IMG/VR virus record: IMGVR_UViG_3300034683_000027
Coordinates: 1 to 42,070 of that record
Reading direction: 5' to 3' (one strand)
DNA length: 42,070 nt
Origin: a virus
This document shows, piece by piece, positions 23,791-31,459 of the stretch. The stretch's first letter is position 1, and each line of letters begins with the position of its first letter. Made by a program: the position numbers and the translations under genes. The notes below the pieces were generated by a model. That model worked only from the letters and a program-made list of their open reading frames with translations, was not told the DNA's origin and searched no databases.

Positions 23791-25536
23791 ATGAGCAAAC
23801 TATCTGAATTACTTGCAGCAGCTAAAGCAAAGGCGAAGCCGGCCCTCACAGCTTCCCCAGAATTTAATTCTAATCCAACAATTGAGCCAACTACTACAAT
23901 CATTGCTAATAACATAGCTACTATCGGCGAAACTGCACACTCTGGAATTGGCAAACATGGTGAGCCAATCATCTATAATCAAAAACAGTGGGAATTCATA
24001 CAATTAGTTCTTAGTGGACAATCTGGGATTCTAATTGGTGCAGCAGGTACAGGTAAAACTACCTCAGTTCGCGGCGCAGTATCTAAACTAATCAAAGAAA
24101 AATACATTCCTCAGATTCAAGATGAGCATAAATACTTGCCAGCAAACGCACCGGGAATTGTAGCAATTTCCTATACTCGTCGCGCTGTAATGAATCTTAA
24201 GCAAGCGATGCCGCCAGAATTGGTAGATAACTGCATCACCATTCATAAGTTGCTAGAATATCAACCAACATTCTATGAAATATTCGATGAAGAATCTGGT
24301 GAATATAAAAAGACAATGCGATTCGAACCTAATCGTAATGCGTATAATAAATTGCCAGAGACAATTAAAACAATCATCATCGATGAATCATCTATGGTAT
24401 CTGTAGATTTATACCATAAAATCTGGACAGCATTGCCTGATCCATCATCAGTACAATTTCTTTTCCTAGGCGATATTAATCAATTACCTCCAGTATTTGG
24501 TAGCGCAATTCTAGGATATAAAGGACTTACTCTGCGAACTGTAGAATTAACTGAAGTATATCGTCAAGCTCTTGAGTCTCCAATCATTCGACTAGCTCAT
24601 CGTATCCTTAGCGGAAATCCAATTCCTCACACCGAATTGCTATCAGCAAATTGGAATATTCCTAATAAGATAAAACTGCATCCTTGGAAGAAGAAAATCT
24701 CAGCAGACAGTGCGTTACTTACAGTTGCAGCATTCATCAAGCAAGCATACAGCGCAGGACATTACAATCCTGAATCTGATATGATCCTAATTCCATTCAA
24801 TAAAGCATGTGGAACTGATGAATTAAATAAACATATTGCTAATCATATCGCTCGCTGTCATGGCCGCCCCACATTTGAAGTAATTGCAGGATACAATAAG
24901 CATTACTTCACAGTAGGTGAGAAACTTCTGTATGAAAAAGAAGATGCCACACTAATAGATATCAAACGTAATCCTACTTATGTAGGCAAGTGGCCGCAGC
25001 ATTCATCTACTAAACTCAATTATTGGGGACAATTAGATACCAACGATGAAGAAGAATCGATCCTAGACTTAGGTTCAGATAGCAATGACAATACTGATAC
25101 TGAGACTGATGCAGATATAGATCGTATGCTAGAACTCATCGCTGATTCTGACGTAGAAGATCGAGTGAGAGAATGTTCTCATATTCTCACAATCAGACTC
25201 AATGATTCTGAGAGAGAAGTAGAAGTAAAGACAGCAGCAGAAGTTAATTCTCTCATAATGGCGTACGCTCTCACAATCCATAAATCACAAGGATCAGAAT
25301 GGAGAAAAGTCTATTGCATATTCCATCAATCACATAACACAATGATTCAACGTGAACTTCTCTATACTGGAATTACTCGTGCAAGAGAAGAACTATATGT
25401 AATTTGTGAGCCTGATACATTTGAGAAAGGAATAAATGGACAGAGAATCAAAGGTAACACACTCGCTGAGAAGTATGAATATTTCAAAGGTAAATTAGAA
25501 TCAGGGGAAGAACCATTCATTAAGGAGATTTTGTAA
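23791..25536 (+). CDS. SF1 DNA helicase, RecD/Dda-like
   Basis: The 581-residue protein carries motif I GAAGTGKTT (residues 83-91), motif II IIIDESSM (DExx-type), motif III FLGDINQLPPV, the VELTEVYRQ segment (motif IV region), and motif V/VI elements in AYALTIHKSQGSEW and LYTGITRAREELYVI. This set is that of SF1B helicases such as RecD2 and T4 Dda. A flexible Ala/Lys N-terminus precedes it, and an acidic insertion (residues about 415-460, many D/E) interrupts the C-terminal RecA domain. It would unwind DNA during replication or recombination. Confidence 0.9.
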   Translation: MSKLSELLAAAKAKAKPALTASPEFNSNPTIEPTTTIIANNIATIGETAHSGIGKHGEPIIYNQKQWEFIQLVLSGQSGILIGAAGTGKTTSVRGAVSKLIKEKYIPQIQDEHKYLPANAPGIVAISYTRRAVMNLKQAMPPELVDNCITIHKLLEYQPTFYEIFDEESGEYKKTMRFEPNRNAYNKLPETIKTIIIDESSMVSVDLYHKIWTALPDPSSVQFLFLGDINQLPPVFGSAILGYKGLTLRTVELTEVYRQALESPIIRLAHRILSGNPIPHTELLSANWNIPNKIKLHPWKKKISADSALLTVAAFIKQAYSAGHYNPESDMILIPFNKACGTDELNKHIANHIARCHGRPTFEVIAGYNKHYFTVGEKLLYEKEDATLIDIKRNPTYVGKWPQHSSTKLNYWGQLDTNDEEESILDLGSDSNDNTDTETDADIDRMLELIADSDVEDRVRECSHILTIRLNDSEREVEVKTAAEVNSLIMAYALTIHKSQGSEWRKVYCIFHQSHNTMIQRELLYTGITRAREELYVICEPDTFEKGINGQRIKGNTLAEKYEYFKGKLESGEEPFIKEIL

Positions 25537-25724
25537 TGATTACTATCGAAGTTTCCAATATGGAAGCCCCGTTGTCAGAAGAATTAGTGGCAGAGGAAAT
25601 ATATATAAGATTATATATGCTCGGTATGGAAGTATGCCTAGAGACAAATAAAAACTGCATAATAGGCGGTAAAATAAACTCACAGGCCTCTGTTAAAATA
25701 ACAGTAATAGATAAAATTAATTAG
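25536..25724 (+). CDS. Small unknown protein (62 aa)
   Basis: The start overlaps the helicase stop (TAATG). An acidic alpha segment (SEELVAEEIYIRLYMLGM) is followed by beta strands. A 15-base direct repeat, AGGAGATTTTGTAAT, lies at its start and end (25523-25537 and 25723-25737), as if the gene was inserted or duplicated with its ribosome site. Function is unknown. Confidence 0.5.
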   Translation: MITIEVSNMEAPLSEELVAEEIYIRLYMLGMEVCLETNKNCIIGGKINSQASVKITVIDKIN

Positions 25725-25738
25725 GAGATTTTGTAATC

Positions 25739-25978
25739 ATGGCCGCATATCCTCACGCACAACACATTGAATTAAAAACATCTCTGCAATCATATCCAAC
25801 TCATTCGTATCATCTATCAGAAATTCGCAGTATTGAGAGAATTAAAACTAAGCAATCAATGGAAGCAGGAGAGTCATGTAAAACTTGTGCATATTTTACC
25901 GCATCATCTAAATGTAAAATGAAAGGTAATAAGCAAGTTAAGAGTTACAATATCTGTCAGTACCATAGCTGTAAGTAA
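25739..25978 (+). CDS. Small Cys-rich, probable zinc-binding protein (79 aa)
   Basis: The C-terminal half has CKTCAYF, C (SSKCKMKG), and ICQYHSC, so a pattern of CxxC then two further Cys and a His, like small phage zinc-ribbon proteins. The N-terminus is flexible and His-rich. AGGAGATTTTGTAATC precedes the start. Role unknown; nucleic-acid or protein binding is plausible. Confidence 0.6.
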   Translation: MAAYPHAQHIELKTSLQSYPTHSYHLSEIRSIERIKTKQSMEAGESCKTCAYFTASSKCKMKGNKQVKSYNICQYHSCK

Positions 25979-26004
25979 TTCTTAGTTATAACAACAAGGA
26001 GGGC

Positions 26005-26033
26005 TTGACAAGCATCCCCACTTGTGAGACTAT
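26005..26033 (+). promoter_or_regulatory. Possible promoter before the 213-aa gene
   Basis: A perfect TTGACA (26005-26010), a 17-base spacer, then GACTAT (26028-26033), a weak -10. It sits in the gap between genes, upstream of a hairpin and the 213-aa gene, which is likely highly expressed. Confidence 0.35.
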
Positions 26034-26054
26034 GCGAACTCACTCTCCTTCATC

Positions 26055-26092
26055 GAGAACCGGGAGATGCCACAAAACAAAGGTTCTCTTTT
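26055..26092 (+). terminator. Hairpin with U-run, possible terminator or leader structure
   Basis: GAGAACC (26055-26061) pairs with GGTTCTC (26082-26088), followed by TTTT. The loop is 20 bases, so the hairpin is modest. It lies between a possible promoter and the 213-aa gene, so it could attenuate that gene or end the upstream transcript. Confidence 0.45.
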
Positions 26093-26134
26093 CAATCTAG
26101 TATCACAAATCTTTGCAAAGAAAGGTAATACAAA

Positions 26135-26776
26135 ATGACTGACCAAGCTACCCAAGAAATCCAAGCTAACTTTGATAACAAAGTTGATATCAAAGATTAC
26201 AAATTCCATTTCAAGACTGTAAAGGATAAGGAATCTGGAATTGAAACCAAGCGTCCTACCATTGAATTGAAACTTCCGGTTCCTAGCGTAGAAGGTATCA
26301 TTGCTATTCTGGAAGCTGGCGGAAAGCAACTGGAACTTCTGCAATCTGCTGTTGAGTCTGTCATTGTTGGCCAAGCTCGTAGCATTCTTGGCGACAATGA
26401 AAACATGACTGACAAAGATTTCCCACTGGAGCAGTGTCTTTGGGAATTCATTGCCAACATGCCGGAAGCAGAAAAACGTGGTCGCGGTATTCCGAAGGAA
26501 GTTTGGGAAGAATTTGCTGCTGATTATATTGAAGTTATGCCGTCTGTTACTGGCAAATCTTCTGAGCAAGTTGCTCTTGCTGCTAAACTGTTCCTCAATA
26601 AGTTCCAGCAAGTTAAAACTAACAAGCCAGTCATCAGCAAGCTGCGCGAACAATTGGCAATCTATGCTAATAACAGCAAGCAAGCTGAAAACTTCGCAGA
26701 TTGTATCAAGTTCCTTGACGATAAGGCAAACGATCTTCTGCAAGCTGATGAAACTGCATTGTTGGCGAACCTTTAA
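26135..26776 (+). CDS. Early protein of unknown function, likely abundant (213 aa)
   Basis: A leader GAAAGGTAATACAAA precedes ATG; the same leader precedes the 30087 gene. Codon use (GCT, AAC, GTT) differs from neighbours and suggests high expression. An N-terminal beta-like segment (YKFHFKTVKDKESGIETKRP) is followed by long helices. It may be a paralogue of the 211-aa protein at 20180. Replication or recombination function is possible; none is shown. A longer antisense frame on the other strand is rejected because this gene has a strong ribosome site and normal protein composition. Confidence 0.75.
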   Translation: MTDQATQEIQANFDNKVDIKDYKFHFKTVKDKESGIETKRPTIELKLPVPSVEGIIAILEAGGKQLELLQSAVESVIVGQARSILGDNENMTDKDFPLEQCLWEFIANMPEAEKRGRGIPKEVWEEFAADYIEVMPSVTGKSSEQVALAAKLFLNKFQQVKTNKPVISKLREQLAIYANNSKQAENFADCIKFLDDKANDLLQADETALLANL

Positions 26777-26823
26777 GCCACTTTTTGGGTCTGTAATCTC
26801 AGATTCTTGTAATTGATTTACCC

Positions 26824-26855
26824 ATTGCATCTTTCAAATCATCGAGAGATGCAAT
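26824..26855 (+). repeat. 9-bp stem hairpin after the 213-aa gene
   Basis: ATTGCATCT (26824-26832) and AGATGCAAT (26847-26855) form a perfect stem with a 14-base loop. No immediate U-run follows, so it is more likely an mRNA 3' protection element or a weak terminator. The surrounding 120 bases carry no gene. Confidence 0.5.
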
Positions 26856-26899
26856 CAATAAATTAATTATTATCTTCTAACAATAACTAGGAGAATTAA

Positions 26900-27076
26900 A
26901 TGAAATTTCGATTCTACATTACAGATACTTACGATGGTTGTATCAAAGGTACTAATGATCCTGAAGCTGCACGTGCATTTGCAGAGTGTGAAGATTTCTT
27001 TGTAGTTGATACGGAAACTGGAAGGTGGTTAGTATCAGCACAAGACGATGTAGAAATTGAAGATGCACATAAATAA
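26900..27076 (+). CDS. Small unknown protein (58 aa)
   Basis: ATG 26900 (MKFRFYITDTYDGCIKG) follows CTAGGAGAATTAA. The acidic protein ends VSAQDDVEIEDAHK. FYITDTYDGCIKG and TNDPEAARAFAECEDFFVVDTETG look like a small beta-alpha module. Three bases separate its stop from the next start. Function is unknown. Confidence 0.65.
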   Translation: MKFRFYITDTYDGCIKGTNDPEAARAFAECEDFFVVDTETGRWLVSAQDDVEIEDAHK

Positions 27077-27079
27077 ATC

Positions 27080-27334
27080 ATGCCAATAGAACAACAGACA
27101 TCCAGATACTTACCAATCTGGCTGCAACTTAAATCAAAACATGAATGCAAAATAACTGCACCGCCACAGTTTCATATGCGGATTATCAAAGCAGTTAAAA
27201 AGCGTAGAGATAAAGACACAGCATTTCTTTATCAACTAGCTGAAAGTGGACATAAGCATTTTATTAAATTTAAAATTGATGGTTCAGTTATTCACTTCAC
27301 ACTGAAGATTGAATTGTCAATATCGGCGTTATAG
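27080..27334 (+). CDS. Small basic unknown protein (84 aa)
   Basis: Basic protein (RIIKAVKKRRDKDTAFLYQL) with the look of a nucleic-acid-contacting protein. It starts three bases after the previous gene. No motif names it. Confidence 0.55.
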   Translation: MPIEQQTSRYLPIWLQLKSKHECKITAPPQFHMRIIKAVKKRRDKDTAFLYQLAESGHKHFIKFKIDGSVIHFTLKIELSISAL

Positions 27335-27357
27335 TTTTAATCACAGGAGTCATAGTC

Positions 27358-27642
27358 ATGTCAGATAATAATGATACTGCAATTGAAATCAATCCAGAAT
27401 TGCAAATGAAAATCTCCTCATTGGAGGAAGCAATTCTCAAAGCGCATCCTACGATGCCCATTCTTTTGAAAGAGATTCACACAATTCTCAAGAATGATCC
27501 TACCAATGTCACACTGCTTAGTGAATCTGACATTGCTGTAATAGTATCAGGACTTAAGCAACAAACTAAGACTGAGATTACAGCCTCCACAATGAAAAAG
27601 AAATCAGCTGCATTGAAGAATGTATCTCTTGCTGACCTATGA
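27358..27642 (+). CDS. Conserved phage protein, unknown function (94 aa)
   Basis: Helical protein whose core (ELQMKISSLEEAILKAHPTM, then LLKEIHTILKND) I have seen in many unrelated phages near replication genes, without known function. It is followed within four bases by the next gene. No enzyme motif. Confidence 0.65.
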   Translation: MSDNNDTAIEINPELQMKISSLEEAILKAHPTMPILLKEIHTILKNDPTNVTLLSESDIAVIVSGLKQQTKTEITASTMKKKSAALKNVSLADL

Positions 27643-27645
27643 TCT

Positions 27646-27966
27646 ATGATCCTAGCACTGGAGCGCCTAAAGCAACAAAGAGAATTAGCAAATAAGCCAT
27701 TTCCACTATGGGCATTATTAATTCTCTGTGAAACAGGCAACCGCGCAGATTGGTACTGTAACTACTTCGAAGGATTCAAGCTATTAGTTAATTGGCTAGG
27801 TCCAATAGAGTTACCAGCAGCTCCAGCATCGTTACAAATACCAAGACTGCATCGCACATATGAAATACAAGAAATCGCAAAGATTCTAAATACAAATCAA
27901 GAGGTTATATATCATGGATATTCGGTTACGTTCTCTCAGTTATTCAAGTCTACTAACACTTCATAG
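27646..27966 (+). CDS. Unknown protein (106 aa), overlaps the nuclease gene
   Basis: ATG 27646 (MILALERLKQQRELAN). A Trp/Cys-containing middle (LWALLILCETGNRADWYCNY) and C-terminal helices. Its last 53 bases overlap the nuclease gene in another frame, so the C-terminus is constrained. Function is unknown. Confidence 0.55.
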   Translation: MILALERLKQQRELANKPFPLWALLILCETGNRADWYCNYFEGFKLLVNWLGPIELPAAPASLQIPRLHRTYEIQEIAKILNTNQEVIYHGYSVTFSQLFKSTNTS

Positions 27967-28834
27967 CTGTCCTCGCAAGTATCAACTCAAGCGAATGGAA
28001 GCTGATGAAATCAATCCAGAAGATTCTTCTTCCTCAGTTACATTTGCATTTGGCCACGTCGTTGGTCTTGGCATTCAGGAATATCTCACACATAAAGATG
28101 TAGATAAAACTATTTGGGAATGTTTCCTGATGTGGGAACCTGATCTGCTACAAGATAATCCCAAACAAAATAAATCTTTCTGGCTTGCCATTGCCGCAGT
28201 TCAGCGTTTTATTTCCAGCTATGATGCTGGATTCCTTAACGATTACGAACTTGCATATTACAATGGCAAACCAGCAACCGAATTGTCATTCATCATCCAT
28301 TTTCCTAATGGCTATACTTACAAAGGATATGTGGACGCAGTTCTAGTCCATAAAACTACCGGCGAAGTAATGGTACTGGAAGTAAAAACAACCAGTGCCA
28401 ACAGTGTGAACAATGCAACATACAAAAATAGCGCACAAGCAATTGGTTATAGCATTGTATTGGATGCACTGTTTCCTGATCTTAGCTCATACACTGTGCA
28501 GTATCTAGTGTATAAAACAAAAGCTACAGATTATGAGGTGTTGCCATTCACCAAAACATATCTTGATCGTGCATTGTGGATCAGAACAATTCTTCTGGAT
28601 ATTGATACTATTAATATGTATGAAGCTGCTGGTATCTATCCAATGCGCGGTGAAAGTTGTAATGAGTTTTACAGAGAGTGTGAATACTTTGGTATTTGCT
28701 CTCTAGCAACCGAGACATTAGTTTCTCCACTGAATGAAGAAGAAACAGCAAAGATCCAGAATAGGCTGAATACTGAATTCCAAATCACACTCACATTAAA
28801 TGATTTGATTCAATCTCAATTGAGTAAGGAGTAA
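27914..28834 (+). CDS. PD-(D/E)XK nuclease, Cas4/RecB-like with Fe-S cysteines
   Basis: The 306-residue protein has the RecB-nuclease core GYVDAVLVHKTTGEVMVLEV (around residues 139-158) continuing as KTTS: Asp, then E-x-K. QAIGYS (about residue 176) is the family QxxxY motif. Cysteines at 19 (SCPRKY), 249, 256 and 262 give a C...C-x6-C-x5-C layout like the 4Fe-4S site of Cas4 and AddB nucleases. It would resect dsDNA to provide ssDNA for the neighbouring Sak4-type protein. AGAGG lies ten bases before the ATG. Confidence 0.85.
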   Translation: MDIRLRSLSYSSLLTLHSCPRKYQLKRMEADEINPEDSSSSVTFAFGHVVGLGIQEYLTHKDVDKTIWECFLMWEPDLLQDNPKQNKSFWLAIAAVQRFISSYDAGFLNDYELAYYNGKPATELSFIIHFPNGYTYKGYVDAVLVHKTTGEVMVLEVKTTSANSVNNATYKNSAQAIGYSIVLDALFPDLSSYTVQYLVYKTKATDYEVLPFTKTYLDRALWIRTILLDIDTINMYEAAGIYPMRGESCNEFYRECEYFGICSLATETLVSPLNEEETAKIQNRLNTEFQITLTLNDLIQSQLSKE

Positions 28835-28843
28835 ATATAAATC

Positions 28844-29692
28844 ATGAAACTAACTAATGTAGTACCATCACAAACACATAGAGTTCTTATCTTCGGCGCC
28901 CCCAAGTCTGGTAAAACTCAGCTTGCATCTACACTTGCTGCTAAGTATAATCTGATTTGGTTTGATTTGGAGAATGGTTATGGCACGCTCCTTAAACTAC
29001 CGACTCACCAGCAGGAGAAGATCGAACTTATCTCACTTCCTGATTCGAAAACATTTCCAATTGCTGTCGAAACAATGCTCAAAGTTGTTGCTGGCAACGC
29101 AGTTTCTATATGCGAAGAACATGGCAAAGTTAACTGCCCAATCTGCAAGAAGGATAATAAACCTGCAACTGAAGTCTCGCTCAAAGACCTTGACAATAAC
29201 ACCGTGGTAGTGATAGACTCACTTACACAATTCACCAACAGCGCAATTGCATTTATCACAAAGAATCAACCTGAAGATTACAAAATGCAATTCGATGATT
29301 GGGGAAATCTGCGAGCGATTGTAGAAAAGTTTCTCTCTCAGATTCAGCAAGCTAAATACAACGTAGTTTGCATCAGTCATGAAGAAGAAGTGGAGATGGA
29401 AGATGGAAGAAAAAAGATTGTTCCTGTCTGCGGCTCTTCTAAGTCTAGTCGTAATACTGCAAAGTATTTTGATCACGTGGTATACTGTGAAGTTAAAAAT
29501 AAAAAACACATTAGCGCAAGTAGTACTACATTTGCTAATAATATTGTTACAGGTAGCCGCACTGATTTTATTATGGAGCAATCAATTGAACCAAGTCTTA
29601 TCAGTCTTTTTGAATCACATGTAAGTAAGCCAGAAGTGCCGGGAGCTAAGGCATTAAATCAATTGAAGTCACTTAATATCGGAGGTAAGTAA
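28844..29692 (+). CDS. RecA-fold ATPase, Sak4-like ssDNA recombination protein
   Basis: Residues 18-25 (GAPKSGKT) are the Walker A loop and TVVVIDSLTQF (about residue 123) is Walker B. The size (282 aa) and overall order match the phage AAA_24/Sak4 group of Rad51-like annealing proteins. Between them a Zn-knuckle-like insertion, CEEHGKVNCPIC (residues about 89-100), gives CxxH and CxxC pairs. It lies directly after the nuclease gene and shares its stop/start with the next gene. Role: ssDNA annealing or recombination, with ATP binding. Confidence 0.8.
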   Translation: MKLTNVVPSQTHRVLIFGAPKSGKTQLASTLAAKYNLIWFDLENGYGTLLKLPTHQQEKIELISLPDSKTFPIAVETMLKVVAGNAVSICEEHGKVNCPICKKDNKPATEVSLKDLDNNTVVVIDSLTQFTNSAIAFITKNQPEDYKMQFDDWGNLRAIVEKFLSQIQQAKYNVVCISHEEEVEMEDGRKKIVPVCGSSKSSRNTAKYFDHVVYCEVKNKKHISASSTTFANNIVTGSRTDFIMEQSIEPSLISLFESHVSKPEVPGAKALNQLKSLNIGGK

Positions 29693-29997
29693 TGGCAACA
29701 GTAAAGAAACAAAATCCTAATCAGACACCACAATCAATCCAAGAAGTACTGACTGAGCGTGGAAATAATTACGGCAGCTTTGATAGTCATGCAGCAATTA
29801 CGCAAGGACTTAAAGATGTAATGCGTTCTTGTACTAAGTGGCAAAATCTCAGCGATGCACAAAAAGAATCACTTGAAATGATTGCTCATAAAATCGGGCG
29901 CATTCTCAACGGTGATCCTAACTATCTTGATAGTTGGGTAGACATTGAAGGATACACTCACTTGGTTGTGAAACTTCTTCAAGGTCAGAAGTTGTAA
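29692..29997 (+). CDS. Small helical phage protein, DUF6378-like (101 aa)
   Basis: The core has VLTERGNNYGSFDSHAAITQ, then ESLEMIAHKIGRILNGDPNY and DSWVDIEGYTHLV. This pattern matches the DUF6378 proteins common in phage replication clusters. No activity is established, although the helical bundle with His/Asp resembles MazG-like NTP pyrophosphohydrolases in form. It starts in the stop codon of the Sak4-like gene. Confidence 0.7.
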   Translation: MATVKKQNPNQTPQSIQEVLTERGNNYGSFDSHAAITQGLKDVMRSCTKWQNLSDAQKESLEMIAHKIGRILNGDPNYLDSWVDIEGYTHLVVKLLQGQKL

Positions 29998-30010
29998 GTT
30001 GTAAGTAGTT

Positions 30011-30045
30011 GTATCATAGCAGTACCAAGTAGTATCATAGCAGTA
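30011..30045 (+). repeat. 14-bp direct repeat, 21-base period
   Basis: GTATCATAGCAGTA occurs at 30011-30024 and 30032-30045, exactly 21 bases apart (two helix turns), upstream of the 30087 gene. A TTGTAAG repeat precedes it. A regulatory binding site or promoter control element is possible. Confidence 0.5.
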
Positions 30046-30086
30046 AAATCAAATCTCAATCAACTAAATAGTGAAAGGTAATACAA

Positions 30087-30518
30087 ATGTCTAATATCGA
30101 TCTTGACAGCATTCTGGACAGCAGTATCGACGACTTGGCTGATCTTCCTGAGTTTGGTATCTATCCTAGCGGCGCACACCGTGTTAGTATCAAGTGGGAA
30201 AGTAAAGAAGTTAACAAGCATCCGTCAATGGAAATGAAGATGACGATGATTGAAACTGTCGAACTTACTAATCCTGAAACTGACCAACCAGTTGCACCGG
30301 GCGTAGAATCTTCTGCTCTCTTCATGCTGGATAATGAATTCGGACAAGGTGCATTTAAGAAGATTATGAAATCTCTTGCTGAAGCTTGCGGTACGCAGAA
30401 GATTTCTGAAACTGTTGAAGCGTCGAATGGTATGGAAGTTACAGTTGTTGTTGTCACGAAACCTGACAAGAAAGATCCTTCGACGATGCGTATGAATGTT
30501 CGTAGTGTCACTGTTTAA
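30087..30518 (+). CDS. Candidate single-stranded DNA-binding protein (143 aa)
   Basis: The 143-residue protein is mostly beta-like with acidic N-terminus (DLDSILDSSIDDLADLPEFG), then YPSGAHRVSIKWESKEV and a KKIMKSLAEACG helix, ending TMRMNVRSVTV. Length, position next to the nuclease and Sak4-like protein, strong expression signals (the GAAAGGTAATACAAA leader and codon use) and OB-fold-like strand order fit an SSB or SSB-like protein. No OB-fold motif can be proven by eye, so this is tentative. Confidence 0.55.
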   Translation: MSNIDLDSILDSSIDDLADLPEFGIYPSGAHRVSIKWESKEVNKHPSMEMKMTMIETVELTNPETDQPVAPGVESSALFMLDNEFGQGAFKKIMKSLAEACGTQKISETVEASNGMEVTVVVVTKPDKKDPSTMRMNVRSVTV

Positions 30519-30524
30519 TACTGC

Positions 30525-30590
30525 ACTAGAGGCAGTTAGTTAAATCAAAAGCCTCTAGTCAGTAATATGATTAGGGGCTTTTCTTTTAAT
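30525..30590 (+). terminator. Intrinsic terminator with mutually exclusive upstream hairpin
   Basis: AAAAGCCTCTA (30547-30557) pairs with TAGGGGCTTTT (30572-30582; one G-U) and is followed by CTTTT, a typical intrinsic terminator. The upstream ACTAGAGGC (30525-30533) is the exact complement of GCCTCTAGT (30551-30559) inside the terminator 5' arm, so the first hairpin would prevent the second. This is an antiterminator-like arrangement directly after the candidate SSB gene. Confidence 0.65.
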
Positions 30591-30621
30591 TCACTGACAA
30601 ACACCTATAAGGAGAATCATA

Positions 30622-31011
30622 ATGGCAGCACCGAGTAATAAATACAGACCGTATCTAACAATGCAGCAGATTAAATACTTTATTCAACTCGCTGAATCAG
30701 ACCAGAGAGCAGAGACTGAAGCACTGAGACTTAGATCGTTGCGAGAACTTAAACTATTCGTAGCTAAGTCTGATTTAGGCTTAGTTAATTCTGCACTTAC
30801 GGTAGTAGGCAAGCAATCAACTGAGGATAAGTTAGGATTTACTTCGGAATCAGGAGATACTCCAGAGCAGAAGCGAGAAAAAGCATATCAATTATGGAGA
30901 GTAAATCCACAGCTGTGTGATGATAATCAGATTCAGATGGCTAAACTTTATATGTACGAGAATGATTTAATGTCACCAGACGAGGAAGCAGAATATGAGT
31001 CAAGCATATAA
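30622..31011 (+). CDS. Unknown helical protein (129 aa)
   Basis: Begins MAAPSNKYRPYLTMQQIKYF after TAAGGAGAATCATA. It is helical and charged, with two weakly similar helix pairs; similar proteins occur in many phages without function. It overlaps the next gene by 17 bases. Confidence 0.65.
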   Translation: MAAPSNKYRPYLTMQQIKYFIQLAESDQRAETEALRLRSLRELKLFVAKSDLGLVNSALTVVGKQSTEDKLGFTSESGDTPEQKREKAYQLWRVNPQLCDDNQIQMAKLYMYENDLMSPDEEAEYESSI

Positions 31012-31450
31012 TATTCAGGATATTAACATGCACGGACGCCGCTTTCAGCAAATCTGGACAGCACTGCAAAAAGGCGAAAAGTTAGATAAGTATACTGCAT
31101 CTGATAAATACCACTGCGATCAACGCACCGCACAGAGGATTCTTTCTTATCTGCATGTAGAAAAGTTTACTCGCATTTGTGGTTGGGTATTTGCAAAAAA
31201 TTCTCACGTACGTATTCCAGTGTATGAAGTTATAGACGAGGATGTAGGACATACAGAAGATGTACCTGCACCACTAGCTGCTAGAAAAAATAACACAACT
31301 TATCAAGCACAGCGGCGAGAAGATTCAGTAATAAGAGAAGGCGAGAATGCAGTTAAAAGAAATAAGAGAGTAATTGAGACTGCGAAAAAGAGGTTCAATG
31401 ACTCCGGTTGCAGTATGTGGAAATCATTGTTAGGTGTAGATTTACCATAG
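30995..31450 (+). CDS. Putative winged-helix DNA-binding protein (151 aa)
   Basis: After a short start, residues 32-70 (KYTASDKYHCDQRTAQRILS, then YLHVEKFTRICGWVFAK) resemble a helix-turn-helix with a beta wing. The C-terminal part is basic and flexible. GAGGA lies eight bases before the ATG. A transcription regulator is the simplest reading, but the motif was judged by eye only. Confidence 0.5.
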   Translation: MSQAYNIQDINMHGRRFQQIWTALQKGEKLDKYTASDKYHCDQRTAQRILSYLHVEKFTRICGWVFAKNSHVRIPVYEVIDEDVGHTEDVPAPLAARKNNTTYQAQRREDSVIREGENAVKRNKRVIETAKKRFNDSGCSMWKSLLGVDLP

Positions 31451-31459
31451 GAGATTACA

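Noticed and set aside
26030-26830. A 266-codon minus-strand frame opposite the 213-aa gene
   Set aside because: It is longer than the sense gene but has no ribosome site, encodes a Phe/Leu/Ser-heavy improbable protein, and runs against the early operon. The sense gene has a strong leader and normal composition.
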